From Alphaproteobacteria bacterium (GTDB lineage Bacteria; Pseudomonadota; Alphaproteobacteria; Rhizobiales; Aestuariivirgaceae), in the NCBI GenBank assembly GCA_020441605.1, contig JAGRLX010000063.1, forward strand, positions 1 to 25,726: a stretch of DNA of 25,726 nt, written 5' to 3'. The position numbers and the translations under genes were made by a program. The first letter of the stretch is position 1. Every line of letters starts with the position of its first letter. Positions 8,194 through 16,806 of this stretch are shown here, piece after piece. The notes beneath the pieces are model-generated. The model made no database searches. It was not told the DNA's origin and was given only the letters and a program-made list of their open reading frames with translations.

Positions 8194-10188
8194 TCAAAGT
8201 CCCATCGCAAGCTTGCGGGCCTCGTAGATCGCCATGCTCGCGGTACGCGCCTGCACCGTGTCGCCGATGGCGTGAAGGGCGAAGTCCTTGTCTCCGGCGA
8301 GTTCGCGCGACAACCTGTCATCACGCTCATTGGTGAGGGCCATCACCAGGGAGTCGAATTCACGCTCTTCGGTTTCGCCGGTATAGAGGTTCATGATCCT
8401 GGCGGTGTTGCCGCTCCAGCTCACCAAGGCCGAGGCAAGGATGACTTCGACTCCGAGCTTGGTAAAGCGCTCGCGAGTCGTATCAGCCGTCAGACTGTAT
8501 TCGAGCTGACCGGCCGCCTTCTCCGATGCCGTTAGGATGGTAACCCTGTGGCGCTGCTGCGCAAGATGGATCGCCGTTCCGGTCGCTGGCCACCAACCAT
8601 TGATATCGTCGAGCAGCAGGACATTGGCACCAGGCACGACTCTGCCCTCGAGAATATCATGCGCCGTGTGCACGTTCTGCTGGTCGGCCCCCGGCAAGCG
8701 CTCCATATGGGGGAATGCACGCTGGAAGCCGGCGCGTGAGGGAACCGACCCCGTACACAGAATGACTTCATCGGCTCCCGAGTCCCGGATCTCTTCAGCC
8801 GACAGCTCCTTGCGAAGCTCGACCTTGACCTGGAGCTTCTCCAGCTGGGTCTGGTACCAGTTCAGAAAGGCGCCGATCTCTCCGCGTTCCGGCTGCCCTG
8901 CAGCGAGCCGGAATTGTCCGCCCAACTCGCCGGTCTTTTCGACCAGGCGCACCCGATGGCCGCGCTCGGCAGCAACGCGTGCCGCTTCCAACCCTGCGGG
9001 TCCACCGCCCACCACGAGCACGTCCTTCGGCTTTGCGGCCCGTTCGATCCGGTCGCCGTCCCATTCGTGCTCGCGGGAAACGGATGGGTTGATCAGGCAG
9101 GAGATGTAATAGTCGCGGAATCGCCGACCTATACAAAGCTGGTTGCACGAAATGCACGGCCGAATGTCCTCGGCTCGACCTTCCCTGGCCTTGTTGGCAA
9201 GATGAGGGTCGGCGATCTGTCCGCGCACGATAGAAACAAGGTCCGATTTTCCCTCGCTCAAGACTTTCTCGGCATTCGCCGGGGTCTTGACGCGGGCTTC
9301 CATCGTGATCTTGGCGTGCTTCACCACCTCCTTGAAGGCGGCGGCATCGTCACGCCCGAGAAACATGCCAAAGTGGAAGCTCGGCACGATCTTGGAGAAT
9401 TGATTGAGATAGCTGCCAGTGCCGCAGGAGTAGTAATCGATCAGCCCGCGCTGATCGAGCCAGCTGACGATCTCCTGCTTGTCGGCGAGCGTCAGGCCGC
9501 CGGGATAGGGCTCGCCGCCCGAGACGGTCATGCCTACGATGAAGTCCTGACCGGCCATCTTGCGGATGCGCTCTGCCAGCTCGACCGTGAAGCGCAGCCG
9601 GTTCTCTAGCGATCCACCCCACTTGTCACTGCGCTTGTTGGTCAAGGGCGACCAGAACTGATCGATGAGACAGTTGTAACCGGCGAAGAGATCGACACCA
9701 TCGAAGCCGGCATCACGGTCGCGACGGGCGGCCTGCACGAAAGCTTCGATCAGCTCTTCTATCTCGGCTTCGGTCATGGCATGACTGCCCCACGGATCGT
9801 GAAATGACGGCACACCCGATGGCGACCAGTAGGGCGACCAGCTGTTGTCCTGATCGCCATGGCCACCGATGTGGTAGATCTGATGAATCATCACCGTGCC
9901 GTGCTCATGGCACTCATCGGTGATCTGGCGGAAATGCGGGATCACCTCATCCGTCTCATGCAGGAAGTTTCCGCGGGTGAGGATGCCGGTGTGATGGGCT
10001 GGCGACGGCTCGACCACGATCATCGCGGCGCCGCCTCGCGCCCGTTCACGATAATAGCCGAAATGGCGTGGACCCGGGATGCCATCGTGGCTCATGTTGG
10101 CGGTATGCGCACCGAATACGATGCGGTTCCTGAGCGTCTTATGGCGCAAAGCCAAGGGTGAGAACAGGGTCGGAAACTGCTCTGACAT
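8194..10188 (-). CDS. TMADH/DgcA-like FMN-, 4Fe-4S- and FAD-domain oxidoreductase (putative N-demethylase), copy 1
   Basis: A 664-residue, two-part flavoenzyme of the old-yellow-enzyme group that also contains trimethylamine dehydrogenase, 2,4-dienoyl-CoA reductase and the demethylases DgcA (dimethylglycine) and StcD (N-methylproline). Residues 1-340 form the FMN TIM barrel (LRNRIVFGAHTANM at the start). A cluster motif C-x2-C-x3-C-x11-C follows (Cys345, 348, 352, 364), with the same spacing as dienoyl-CoA reductase. Then comes an FAD/NAD(P)-binding domain opening VLVVGGGPAGLEAARVA (about 390-406). The ATG at 10188 has AGGAG 7 nt upstream. It is the last gene of the operon and a clear paralogue of the gene 42 bp upstream. 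With an MttB homologue in the operon, oxidative removal of an N-methyl group is the best guess; an enoate reductase cannot be excluded. Confidence 0.9.
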   Translation of the reverse strand: MSEQFPTLFSPLALRHKTLRNRIVFGAHTANMSHDGIPGPRHFGYYRERARGGAAMIVVEPSPAHHTGILTRGNFLHETDEVIPHFRQITDECHEHGTVMIHQIYHIGGHGDQDNSWSPYWSPSGVPSFHDPWGSHAMTEAEIEELIEAFVQAARRDRDAGFDGVDLFAGYNCLIDQFWSPLTNKRSDKWGGSLENRLRFTVELAERIRKMAGQDFIVGMTVSGGEPYPGGLTLADKQEIVSWLDQRGLIDYYSCGTGSYLNQFSKIVPSFHFGMFLGRDDAAAFKEVVKHAKITMEARVKTPANAEKVLSEGKSDLVSIVRGQIADPHLANKAREGRAEDIRPCISCNQLCIGRRFRDYYISCLINPSVSREHEWDGDRIERAAKPKDVLVVGGGPAGLEAARVAAERGHRVRLVEKTGELGGQFRLAAGQPERGEIGAFLNWYQTQLEKLQVKVELRKELSAEEIRDSGADEVILCTGSVPSRAGFQRAFPHMERLPGADQQNVHTAHDILEGRVVPGANVLLLDDINGWWPATGTAIHLAQQRHRVTILTASEKAAGQLEYSLTADTTRERFTKLGVEVILASALVSWSGNTARIMNLYTGETEEREFDSLVMALTNERDDRLSRELAGDKDFALHAIGDTVQARTASMAIYEARKLAMGL

Positions 10189-10230
10189 GGTATTCTCCTT
10201 CGACTGCGGATATTGCCTGTGCCCGGGCCG

Positions 10231-12198
10231 CTAGAGCGCCATCGCCAGCTTGCGGCCCTCATATATTGCCATGGCAGCATTTCGCGCCGCAACAGCATCG
10301 CCGATGGCCCGTGCACCCAAGGCATCGCTCAGACCACGCTCCGACACATTGGTCGAGGCAACGACCAGCGTATCGGCATCGATACGCTCCGGCTTGCTGC
10401 CGAAGGTCTGCACGGTCGCGCCATCGCCATGCCACTCCAGCATCACGGTCTCCTGCAACAGGCGCACACCTAGCTCACGGAGCCTTGACCGCAATTGGCC
10501 ATCGGCATTCGTCCGGGCCATTTCCATCATCACCATGGCAGAGCCGGTTACAAGCGTCACCTCGTGGCCGGCTTCGGCCAGGGTCAATGCCGTACCAGAT
10601 CCTTTCCAGTTGGCCGTTTCGTCGAGCAGGATCACACGCTTTCCCGGTCTTGCGATCCGCCCCATCACATCTTCAGCACTGGCGACATTGCCACGCGCAA
10701 TCCCCGGCAAGGCATCGTGCTCCGGCATGGCCCGCTGGAACGCCTTGCCATCGGGAAGTGATCCGGTCGCAACGATCACGACATCGGCCGCCATTCCTCT
10801 CACCTCGTCTTCATCGAGCGGGCTGTTGAGCAGGACCTTCACCTGGAGTCTGGCAAGCTGGCGCTCAAACCAATCGAGATAATCGATGATCTGGTGGCGC
10901 CTCGGGGTCAGTCCGGCCAGGCGGAACTGCCCACCGAGTTTGTCGGAGGCCTCGGCCAGAGTCACCCTATGGCCACGCTCGGCAGCAACCCGCGCGGCCT
11001 CCATTCCGGCGACGCCGCCGCCGATCACGAGCACATCCTTCGGCCTGGAAGCCGGGGTGAAGCGGTCGCCGCCCCACTCGAACTCCCGTCCAGCACTGGG
11101 ATTGATCAGGCAGGAAATCCAGTAGTCGCGGTAACGCCTGCCCCAGCACATCTGATTGCAGGACAGACATGGCCGAATGTCCTCGGGGCGGCCTTCCCTC
11201 GCCTTGTTGACCAGGTGTGGATCGGCAATCTGCCCACGGACAATCGAAACCATGTCGGCCTGGCCGGACGAGACAACGTAGTCGGCATTCTCGGGGGTGC
11301 GAACATGGGCTTCGCACTGGACCCGCGCATGCTTGACGACCTGCTTCAAGGCTTCGGCAAAGGGCGCGCCGAGCTTGTCGGCATAGAAGACATTCGGGAT
11401 GATACCGGTATGATTGAAATAACTCCCGGTGCCGCAGGTCACGTAGTCCATCAACTGCCGCGCATCATGCCAGGCAACGACCTCCTGCAAATGTTCGATA
11501 GACTGCGAGACTTTCGCGGTCGGATCCATGTTCACGGCAAGACCGATGATGAAATCCTCGCCGGCCATCCTGCGGATGCGCTCCATAATCGTGCGGGAGA
11601 AGCGCATGCGGTTTTCGAATGAGTCGCCCCATCGGTCATCGCGGCGATTGTTGAATGGCAACCAGAACTGGTCGATGATCGCATTGTAGGCCGCAAAGAG
11701 TTCGATACCGTCGAAGCCCGCGTCCCGGGCGCGTCTGGCCGCTTGAACGAAGCTCTCGATGATTTCCTCTATCTCGCCTTCCGTCATGGCGTGGCTGCCA
11801 TCCGAATCGTGGAACGACGGCAAACCGGAAGGTGACCAGGACGGCTCGTAGGAATTGTCAAAGTCGCCGTGTTGGCCCACATGATAGAGCTGGTGGCATA
11901 TTGCGGCGCCATGGGCATGGACCGCATCGGTGATTTTCCTGAAATGTGGAATGATCTCATCGGTGGAATGGAGGAAATTGCCGCGCGTCAGAACGGCGGT
12001 GCGATGCACCGGCACCGGCTCGACGACGATCATCGCCGCTCCGCCGCGGGCACGTTCTTCATAGTAGCCGCGGTGGCGTTCGCCGGGTCGTCCCATGTCC
12101 GACATGTTGGCTGTGTGGGCCCCAAACACGACTCGGTTTCTCAGGGTCTTGTGGCGAAGCTGAAGGGGCTGGAACAGCGCTGGGAACTGGTTCGGCAT
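10231..12198 (-). CDS. TMADH/DgcA-like FMN-, 4Fe-4S- and FAD-domain oxidoreductase (putative N-demethylase), copy 2
   Basis: A 655-residue paralogue of the enzyme encoded next in the operon. By eye, 70 of the first 90 residues are identical without gaps (for example LRHKTLRNR, FGAHTANMS and ERARGGAAMIVVEP), while the C-terminal halves differ more. The FMN barrel (1-340) is followed by the iron-sulphur motif C-x2-C-x3-C-x11-C (Cys344, 347, 351, 363) and an FAD/NAD(P) domain with VIGGGVAGMEAARVA (about 391-405). All cofactor motifs seem intact, so both copies are probably active. The substrate segment around 221-240 is rewritten relative to copy 1 (VNMDPTAKVSQ in place of VSGGEPYPGG), suggesting different substrates or successive demethylation steps. 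It starts 9 bp after the MttB-family gene. Confidence 0.9.
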   Translation of the reverse strand: MPNQFPALFQPLQLRHKTLRNRVVFGAHTANMSDMGRPGERHRGYYEERARGGAAMIVVEPVPVHRTAVLTRGNFLHSTDEIIPHFRKITDAVHAHGAAICHQLYHVGQHGDFDNSYEPSWSPSGLPSFHDSDGSHAMTEGEIEEIIESFVQAARRARDAGFDGIELFAAYNAIIDQFWLPFNNRRDDRWGDSFENRMRFSRTIMERIRRMAGEDFIIGLAVNMDPTAKVSQSIEHLQEVVAWHDARQLMDYVTCGTGSYFNHTGIIPNVFYADKLGAPFAEALKQVVKHARVQCEAHVRTPENADYVVSSGQADMVSIVRGQIADPHLVNKAREGRPEDIRPCLSCNQMCWGRRYRDYWISCLINPSAGREFEWGGDRFTPASRPKDVLVIGGGVAGMEAARVAAERGHRVTLAEASDKLGGQFRLAGLTPRRHQIIDYLDWFERQLARLQVKVLLNSPLDEDEVRGMAADVVIVATGSLPDGKAFQRAMPEHDALPGIARGNVASAEDVMGRIARPGKRVILLDETANWKGSGTALTLAEAGHEVTLVTGSAMVMMEMARTNADGQLRSRLRELGVRLLQETVMLEWHGDGATVQTFGSKPERIDADTLVVASTNVSERGLSDALGARAIGDAVAARNAAMAIYEGRKLAMAL

Positions 12199-12207
12199 CT
12201 CTGACTC

Positions 12208-13728
12208 TCACTCGATGGCAGCGCCGCCTTCTTCCATGCGGCGGGAGACGAAGGCAGCAAGTTCTTCCCGAATTACCGGGTCGATGGCAGGCTCGACATA
12301 GGTCGCGAGGGCCTCCTGCCAGATGGCGGTGGCGCGCTCGGCGGCCGACTTCGCACCGGCTTCCACCCAGGCTCCATAGTTCTGTGTGGTGGATACCAGC
12401 GGACGGTAGAACGCGGTTTCGACGGTTGCGATCGTGCGGGGCGTTCCGAAGAAGTGACCGCCAGGTCCGATCTCTTCCAGTTCATCGAGCGCCAGGTGCT
12501 GATCATCGATCTGGACGGGTTCGAGCATGTGGGCGAAGCTCTGCACGATCTCGCAGTCGAGCACAAATTTCTCATAGGAGGTGCAGAGCCCGCCTTCCAC
12601 CCAGCCGGCCGCATGCATCAGCAGATTCGTGCCGGCATAAATGGCGCTGGAAACGGCATTGGCCGATTCATAGCCCGAAGCGAAATCCGGGATATTGGCG
12701 GCACTGAAATTGGACGATCGCAGCGGCATGCCATAGCGGCGCGCCATTTGCCCGCCAATGAGATTGCACCGCATCATTTCCGCCATGCCATAGGCCGGCG
12801 CGCCAGTGCGCATATCGACGTTCTTGGAGGCGCAGCCATAGAGAACCGGTGCGCCAGGCCGCACCAGTTGAGCGAGGACCAGGCCGAAGAGCACCTCCGC
12901 CGACGTCACCGCCATGGCGCTGGCAATGGTGGCGGGTGTGGATGCGCCCGCCATGACGAACGGGGTAATCAGCGTGGGCTGGCCATGGCGGGCCATCTCC
13001 ATGACGCCGATGGTCATCGGCACGTCGTACTGCAGGGGCGTATTGGTGTTGATGATGGAAAAGACGCCGGGCCTCTCGGCAAAGGTGTCGAGGCTCTCGC
13101 CGCGCGCGATGGCGCACATGGTGAGCACATCCTCGATGCGCTTGTGGCTCTGGCAAAAGACGTATGGCACCTTGTCGGTCAGGGTCAGCATGGCGAGGGC
13201 CGCTTCAAGGTGGCGGTATTTCACCTCGATGTCGAGGGGCTCCACTGGCCAGCCGTTCATCTGCACGATGTTGAAGTATTGGGTGAGCTTCAGCAGTTCC
13301 TTAAGGTCCTGCATGGTCCCGGTCCGGCGCCCGCGCACCAGATCGGTGCAATTTGGCGGGCCCAGCACTGCCGCCGTGGTCATCTGCCTTCCGCCGATGG
13401 TCACGGCGCGAACAGGATTTCGTGGCGTGAGGGTGATGCGCGAGGGAACGGTCCGCAGGGCAGCATCCACGATCTCGCGACCGATCCGGACCCGGTTGTC
13501 ACTCTCGTCGACGATGGCGCCTGCCCCGGCCAGCAGGACGCGTGCCTCCTTCACCTGGCAACGCACACCGATGCGCTCCAGAATTTCCAGAGCCGCGAGG
13601 TGAATCGCCTCAACCTCGTCCTCCGAGATGAGGTCGACCGGCGGAAATGGCCTCGATATCTCTGCCCAGGACTTCTGCACGATGTCCTGTACCCTGCGCC
13701 GGCGGTGAGGGCCTGCGCGGCCGCTCAT
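12208..13728 (-). CDS. MttB-family (trimethylamine methyltransferase-like) protein, non-pyrrolysine
   Basis: A 506-residue TIM-barrel protein of the MttB family. Characterised members transfer a methyl group from trimethylamine (pyrrolysine enzymes) or from glycine betaine, proline betaine or carnitine (non-pyrrolysine enzymes) to a corrinoid protein. Family marks are the arginine-rich N-terminus with VDLISEDEVEAIHLAALEIL (31-50), LGPPNCTDLVRG (about 122-133), MAGASTPAT and the AEVLFGLVLAQLVRPGAPV segment (277-295). The frame is open throughout, with no internal TAG, so pyrrolysine is not used. Its ATG overlaps the upstream dehydrogenase stop by 4 bp (ATGA). No corrinoid-binding partner is encoded in the window. 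Methyl transfer from a quaternary amine is the family-based expectation; the actual acceptor and substrate are unknown. Confidence 0.9.
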   Translation of the reverse strand: MSGRAGPHRRRRVQDIVQKSWAEISRPFPPVDLISEDEVEAIHLAALEILERIGVRCQVKEARVLLAGAGAIVDESDNRVRIGREIVDAALRTVPSRITLTPRNPVRAVTIGGRQMTTAAVLGPPNCTDLVRGRRTGTMQDLKELLKLTQYFNIVQMNGWPVEPLDIEVKYRHLEAALAMLTLTDKVPYVFCQSHKRIEDVLTMCAIARGESLDTFAERPGVFSIINTNTPLQYDVPMTIGVMEMARHGQPTLITPFVMAGASTPATIASAMAVTSAEVLFGLVLAQLVRPGAPVLYGCASKNVDMRTGAPAYGMAEMMRCNLIGGQMARRYGMPLRSSNFSAANIPDFASGYESANAVSSAIYAGTNLLMHAAGWVEGGLCTSYEKFVLDCEIVQSFAHMLEPVQIDDQHLALDELEEIGPGGHFFGTPRTIATVETAFYRPLVSTTQNYGAWVEAGAKSAAERATAIWQEALATYVEPAIDPVIREELAAFVSRRMEEGGAAIE

Positions 13729-14735
13729 GCGGCAAAGCTCCGTATCCGGTCAAACAGTGCGCGTTCGATGGGAATGCCCTCACGCCGCAAGCGCTTCTGG
13801 TTGGCTTCCCGGCGGGCGTTTGGCATGCGTGCCCCTTCCTGGGACACAACGGACTTGATCATCGCCTTGATCTGCTTGTCGAAAAGGCCTCCCGAAAAGA
13901 CCTGGGGCTCAAGCGCGATGAAGAACTGGCCGTTGCCGATTGGCTTGCCATCGCTCAACGTGAAAGAGCCCATCTCCAGCCCACGATTGGCCCCGGCAAG
14001 GGCAGCACACATGGTTTCGACGACGAGCGCCTGGCCAAAGCCCTTGTGACCGCCTGCCGGAGCCATGGAACCCTCCAGACCCCGCGCCGGATCGGTCGTC
14101 GGCTGGCCATCCTTGTCGAGTGCCCAGCCCAAGGGAATGGGACTCCGTTGGTCAGCGGCACGCTTGACCGCGGTCCATGCCACGGCCGAAGACGACTGAT
14201 CGATCAGGAATGCAATCTTGCCTTTCGCGCCAGGCACAGCAAAGGACATGGGATTGGTGCCAAGCACCTTTGTCCGTCCGCCGGGCGGGGCAATATTCGG
14301 AGAGGAATTGGTGAAGCCGAAGGCCAGGAGTCCGGCCTTGGCCAGATAACCGGTGTGGAAGCCGAGCGTTGCGGCATTGTAGGAATTGTGCACGGCCATG
14401 GCGGCGATGCCATGCCTATGGGCCGCGGGGATGAGCCTCTCGAAGCCCTTGGCGATCGCCGGGTGAGCAAAACCGAATCTGGCATCGACACGATAGGCAA
14501 CCGGCGACAGCCGCTTGATGGCGGGCCTGACACGGCCCTTCACTTTGCCACTCTTCACATGCTCGCAATAGAATGGCAGCCAGTAGAAACCGTGACCCGC
14601 CAATCCAGACAATTCCGTGTCCAATATGGCTTCGGTAAAATAGACCGCGTTTTCTTCGGAAGTGCCGGCGCCGGTCAAGGCTCCAAATATCAAGGCGCGG
14701 GCTTTGGCGGGGGTCAGTCTCAGTTCTTCCTTCAT
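13725..14735 (-). CDS. Ldh-family (malate/L-lactate, type 2) NAD(P)-dependent oxidoreductase
   Basis: A 336-residue cytoplasmic dehydrogenase of the type-2 malate/lactate family, which also includes ureidoglycolate dehydrogenase, diketogulonate reductase YiaK and delta1-piperideine-/pyrroline-2-carboxylate reductase DpkA. The catalytic histidine is His48 in GHGFYW, and the family nucleotide-binding motifs SSPNIAPPGGRTKVLGTNP (144-162) and GHKGFGQALVVE are intact. Where most members read SHGxxR, this protein has GHGFYW, so the usual substrate-contacting arginine is a tryptophan (Trp52). It is the first gene of the leftward four-gene operon, with AGAGGGAAG upstream of the ATG. In a betaine-type pathway it could reduce a cyclic imine or keto product, but that role is inferred only from context. 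Confidence 0.88.
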   Translation of the reverse strand: MKEELRLTPAKARALIFGALTGAGTSEENAVYFTEAILDTELSGLAGHGFYWLPFYCEHVKSGKVKGRVRPAIKRLSPVAYRVDARFGFAHPAIAKGFERLIPAAHRHGIAAMAVHNSYNAATLGFHTGYLAKAGLLAFGFTNSSPNIAPPGGRTKVLGTNPMSFAVPGAKGKIAFLIDQSSSAVAWTAVKRAADQRSPIPLGWALDKDGQPTTDPARGLEGSMAPAGGHKGFGQALVVETMCAALAGANRGLEMGSFTLSDGKPIGNGQFFIALEPQVFSGGLFDKQIKAMIKSVVSQEGARMPNARREANQKRLRREGIPIERALFDRIRSFAA

Positions 14736-14824
14736 CGGCGGCGCTTCCCTCTACCGGTGCCTTCGTTGATTGAGGTACCCTTGCCCGTTCATAGCCCCGC
14801 CGGCCGTCAAATCTCAATGGAGCA

Positions 14825-14847
14825 TTCCGCGATCCTTTGTTGCGGAA
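14825..14847. promoter_or_regulatory. Inverted repeat in the divergent promoter region
   Basis: TTCCGC (14825-14830) and GCGGAA (14842-14847) form a perfect 6-bp-arm dyad with an 11-bp spacer, roughly midway between the two divergent operons. It is a candidate operator for a regulator controlling both the enzymes and the permeases. No cognate regulator gene is adjacent, and I could not identify clear -35/-10 hexamers. Confidence 0.35.
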
Positions 14848-14909
14848 ATTTCACGTTGCACCGGGCGCCATGATTTCGCATGATCGAACAAAGCCCGTCA
14901 GAGGCTCGA

Positions 14910-14917
14910 GGGAGGGG
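14910..14917 (+). promoter_or_regulatory. Ribosome-binding site that fixes the first permease start
   Basis: GGGAGGGG ends one base before the ATG at 14919. The upstream in-frame ATG at 14880 has no such sequence, so the 39-base extension is probably untranslated leader. Confidence 0.7.
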
Positions 14918-14918
14918 T

Positions 14919-15851
14919 ATGGTTATTCTCGCAGTTCGTCGTCTCGCGTCCATGATCCTCATCATGTTCGTGATATCCGTCTTGCTCTTCATATTCTTCG
15001 AGGGCGACAAGCTGAACCTGGCCATGCGCGTCCTCGGCCAGTATTCCACCATGGAAGGCCGCCTGCAGTGGCTGGAAGACAATGGATACAACCGCTCCCT
15101 GGTGATGCGCTATCTCTCCTGGGTGGTCGGCTTCTTCATGGGCGACTGGAAGGAATCGGCGCAATTCTCGACCCCCGTGTTCAAATTCCTCGTTCCGCGG
15201 CTCGCCAATACGGCCATTCTCGGGGCCTGTGTATTCGTCGTTACCGTGGCCATTGCCCTGGTCCTCGGGGTGATCTCGGGCATTGCCGAAGCCAGCCTGC
15301 GCGACCGCTCCATCACCGTGATCTCGGTGCTGACCACTTCAGTTCCCGAATTCGCATCTGCGACGTTCCTGGTGTCGGTGTTTGTCTACTGGCTCAACTG
15401 GCTTCCCGGATCTTCATCCTTTGCCACCGGCTTTTCATGGCGAGAACTGGTTCTGCCGGTAGCGGTGCTGGTGATCTATAATTTCGGGTATTACACCCGC
15501 ATGACACGCGCTTCGATGGCGGAGGTCATGGGGTCGCAATATGTCCGCACTGCCATCCTTAAGGGCCTGCCATACCGGCGGGTCATCATGCGACATGCGC
15601 TGCGAAACGCACTCATCGCACCGTTTACGGTGATGATCCTCCAGCTGAACTATCTCCTGTCCGGCGTCGTCGTCACCGAAGTGTTCTTTGCCTACGATGG
15701 ATATGGGAAAGCCCTTTACGATGCCGCGATGTTCGGCGATGTCTACCTGATCCTGGCCGGCGCCATGGTCGCGGTGGTCGTGGCGGTCCTGTCGCAGTTC
15801 ATATCGGACATCGGCTACACCTATCTCAATCCCCGCATCCGGTTCGCGTAA
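14919..15851 (+). CDS. ABC transporter permease, DppB/OppB type
   Basis: First inner-membrane permease of a peptide/opine-class importer. From 14919 it has 310 residues, the usual length, and begins MVILAVRRLASMILIMF, a typical DppB N-terminus; an alternative ATG at 14880 would add 13 residues but lacks a ribosome-binding site. Six hydrophobic helices are visible. The large first periplasmic loop contains YNRSLVMRYLSWVVGFFMGD, as in the family. The cytoplasmic coupling loop is MGSQYVRTAILKGLPYRRVI. The gene opens the rightward operon and diverges from the Ldh/MttB/flavoprotein operon, which implies shared control. Its binding protein is probably the Tat-exported one at 6423-8096. Confidence 0.92.
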   Translation: MVILAVRRLASMILIMFVISVLLFIFFEGDKLNLAMRVLGQYSTMEGRLQWLEDNGYNRSLVMRYLSWVVGFFMGDWKESAQFSTPVFKFLVPRLANTAILGACVFVVTVAIALVLGVISGIAEASLRDRSITVISVLTTSVPEFASATFLVSVFVYWLNWLPGSSSFATGFSWRELVLPVAVLVIYNFGYYTRMTRASMAEVMGSQYVRTAILKGLPYRRVIMRHALRNALIAPFTVMILQLNYLLSGVVVTEVFFAYDGYGKALYDAAMFGDVYLILAGAMVAVVVAVLSQFISDIGYTYLNPRIRFA

Positions 15852-15861
15852 GGAGGCAATC

Positions 15862-16803
15862 ATGAGCGACATCGCCCAATCGCCCGCGCGCCCCAGCCGG
15901 ATCAACCAACTGATCAAGTCCATCGGCTTGCTGCGCGAGTCACCCGTCGGCATGGTCGGGGCGGCGCTGGTGCTGTTCTGGATCTTCATCGCCGTCTTCG
16001 TTGATTTTCTGCCGCTGCGCGATCCACTGGCCCAATCGGCTCCAGATCTGCTGAAAGGTGCCCTGTCGCCTGCGCCGGACGGCGGCACCTACTGGCTGGG
16101 AACCGATGACCGCGGCCGTGACATCCTTTCGCGGCTCTTCTATGGTTCGCGCTTGGTGCTGTTCTGGGCGAGCTTCGCCACCATCATCGCCTATCTGGTC
16201 GGCATGTTGATGGGCGTGGCGGCGGGATATCGCGGCGGCTGGTGGGATGAAGCGCTGTCCTTCATCGGCAATGTCTTCCTCGCCTTCCCGCAGATGGTGC
16301 TCTACATCGTCATCCTGTCTCAGCTGGGGCCTGACTCACCGCTTGGACAATTGTTGGCCAACCAGGGATTCGACAAGGTCTGGGTGCGCGGGCTGACCAT
16401 CGTGCTGGCGGTCATGTTCGCAACTGCCCCGCAGGTTGCCCGCATCGTGCGTGGGATCGTGCTTGATCTCAAGACGCGCGACTATGTCGCCGCTGCCGAG
16501 GTCCGTGGCGAGAGCCCGCTCTATATCATGATCGTGGAACTCCTTCCGAACGCCCGCGGCCCGCTGATTGTCGATGCCTGTCTGCGTCTGGGGTATGTGA
16601 CCATCGCCATTGCCGCGCTGGGCTTTCTCGGCCTTGGCCTGCCACCGCCCGATCCCGACTGGGGCAAGATGATCGCCGAGGTGCGCGGTTTCGGCGCCAT
16701 GGCTGCCAATGCTATGATCTGGCCCGCACTGGCCATCTCGAGCATGGTGCTGGGCCTCAACCTGCTGGCCGATGGCCTGCGTGAAATCTCGCTGAGGGAC
16801 TGA
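15862..16803 (+). CDS. ABC transporter permease, DppC/OppC type
   Basis: Second inner-membrane permease of the same importer, 313 residues. Diagnostic features are the first transmembrane helix after a short cytoplasmic N-terminus, the LGTDDRGRDILSRLFYGSR motif (about 79-97) that precedes helix 2 in DppC proteins, and the coupling loop with VAAAEVRGESPLYIM. The C-terminal GLGLPPPDPDWGKM segment is also characteristic. AGGAGG sits 5 nt upstream of the ATG and just after the stop of the first permease. The ATPase gene follows within 3 bp, so the three genes are certainly one transcript. Confidence 0.94.
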   Translation: MSDIAQSPARPSRINQLIKSIGLLRESPVGMVGAALVLFWIFIAVFVDFLPLRDPLAQSAPDLLKGALSPAPDGGTYWLGTDDRGRDILSRLFYGSRLVLFWASFATIIAYLVGMLMGVAAGYRGGWWDEALSFIGNVFLAFPQMVLYIVILSQLGPDSPLGQLLANQGFDKVWVRGLTIVLAVMFATAPQVARIVRGIVLDLKTRDYVAAAEVRGESPLYIMIVELLPNARGPLIVDACLRLGYVTIAIAALGFLGLGLPPPDPDWGKMIAEVRGFGAMAANAMIWPALAISSMVLGLNLLADGLREISLRD

Positions 16804-16806
16804 GCC

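Noticed and set aside
12208..13728. Pyrrolysine-containing trimethylamine methyltransferase
   Set aside because: The frame has no internal TAG and is full length, so it belongs with the non-pyrrolysine members.
12454..14049. 531-codon open frame antisense to the MttB-family and Ldh genes
   Set aside because: Translation is low-complexity His/Arg/Gly-rich with no family motifs and spans two genes with clear homology on the other strand.
14880..14918. Longer start for the DppB-type permease
   Set aside because: No ribosome-binding site before 14880, whereas GGGAGGGG directly precedes the ATG at 14919, which also gives the typical family N-terminus.
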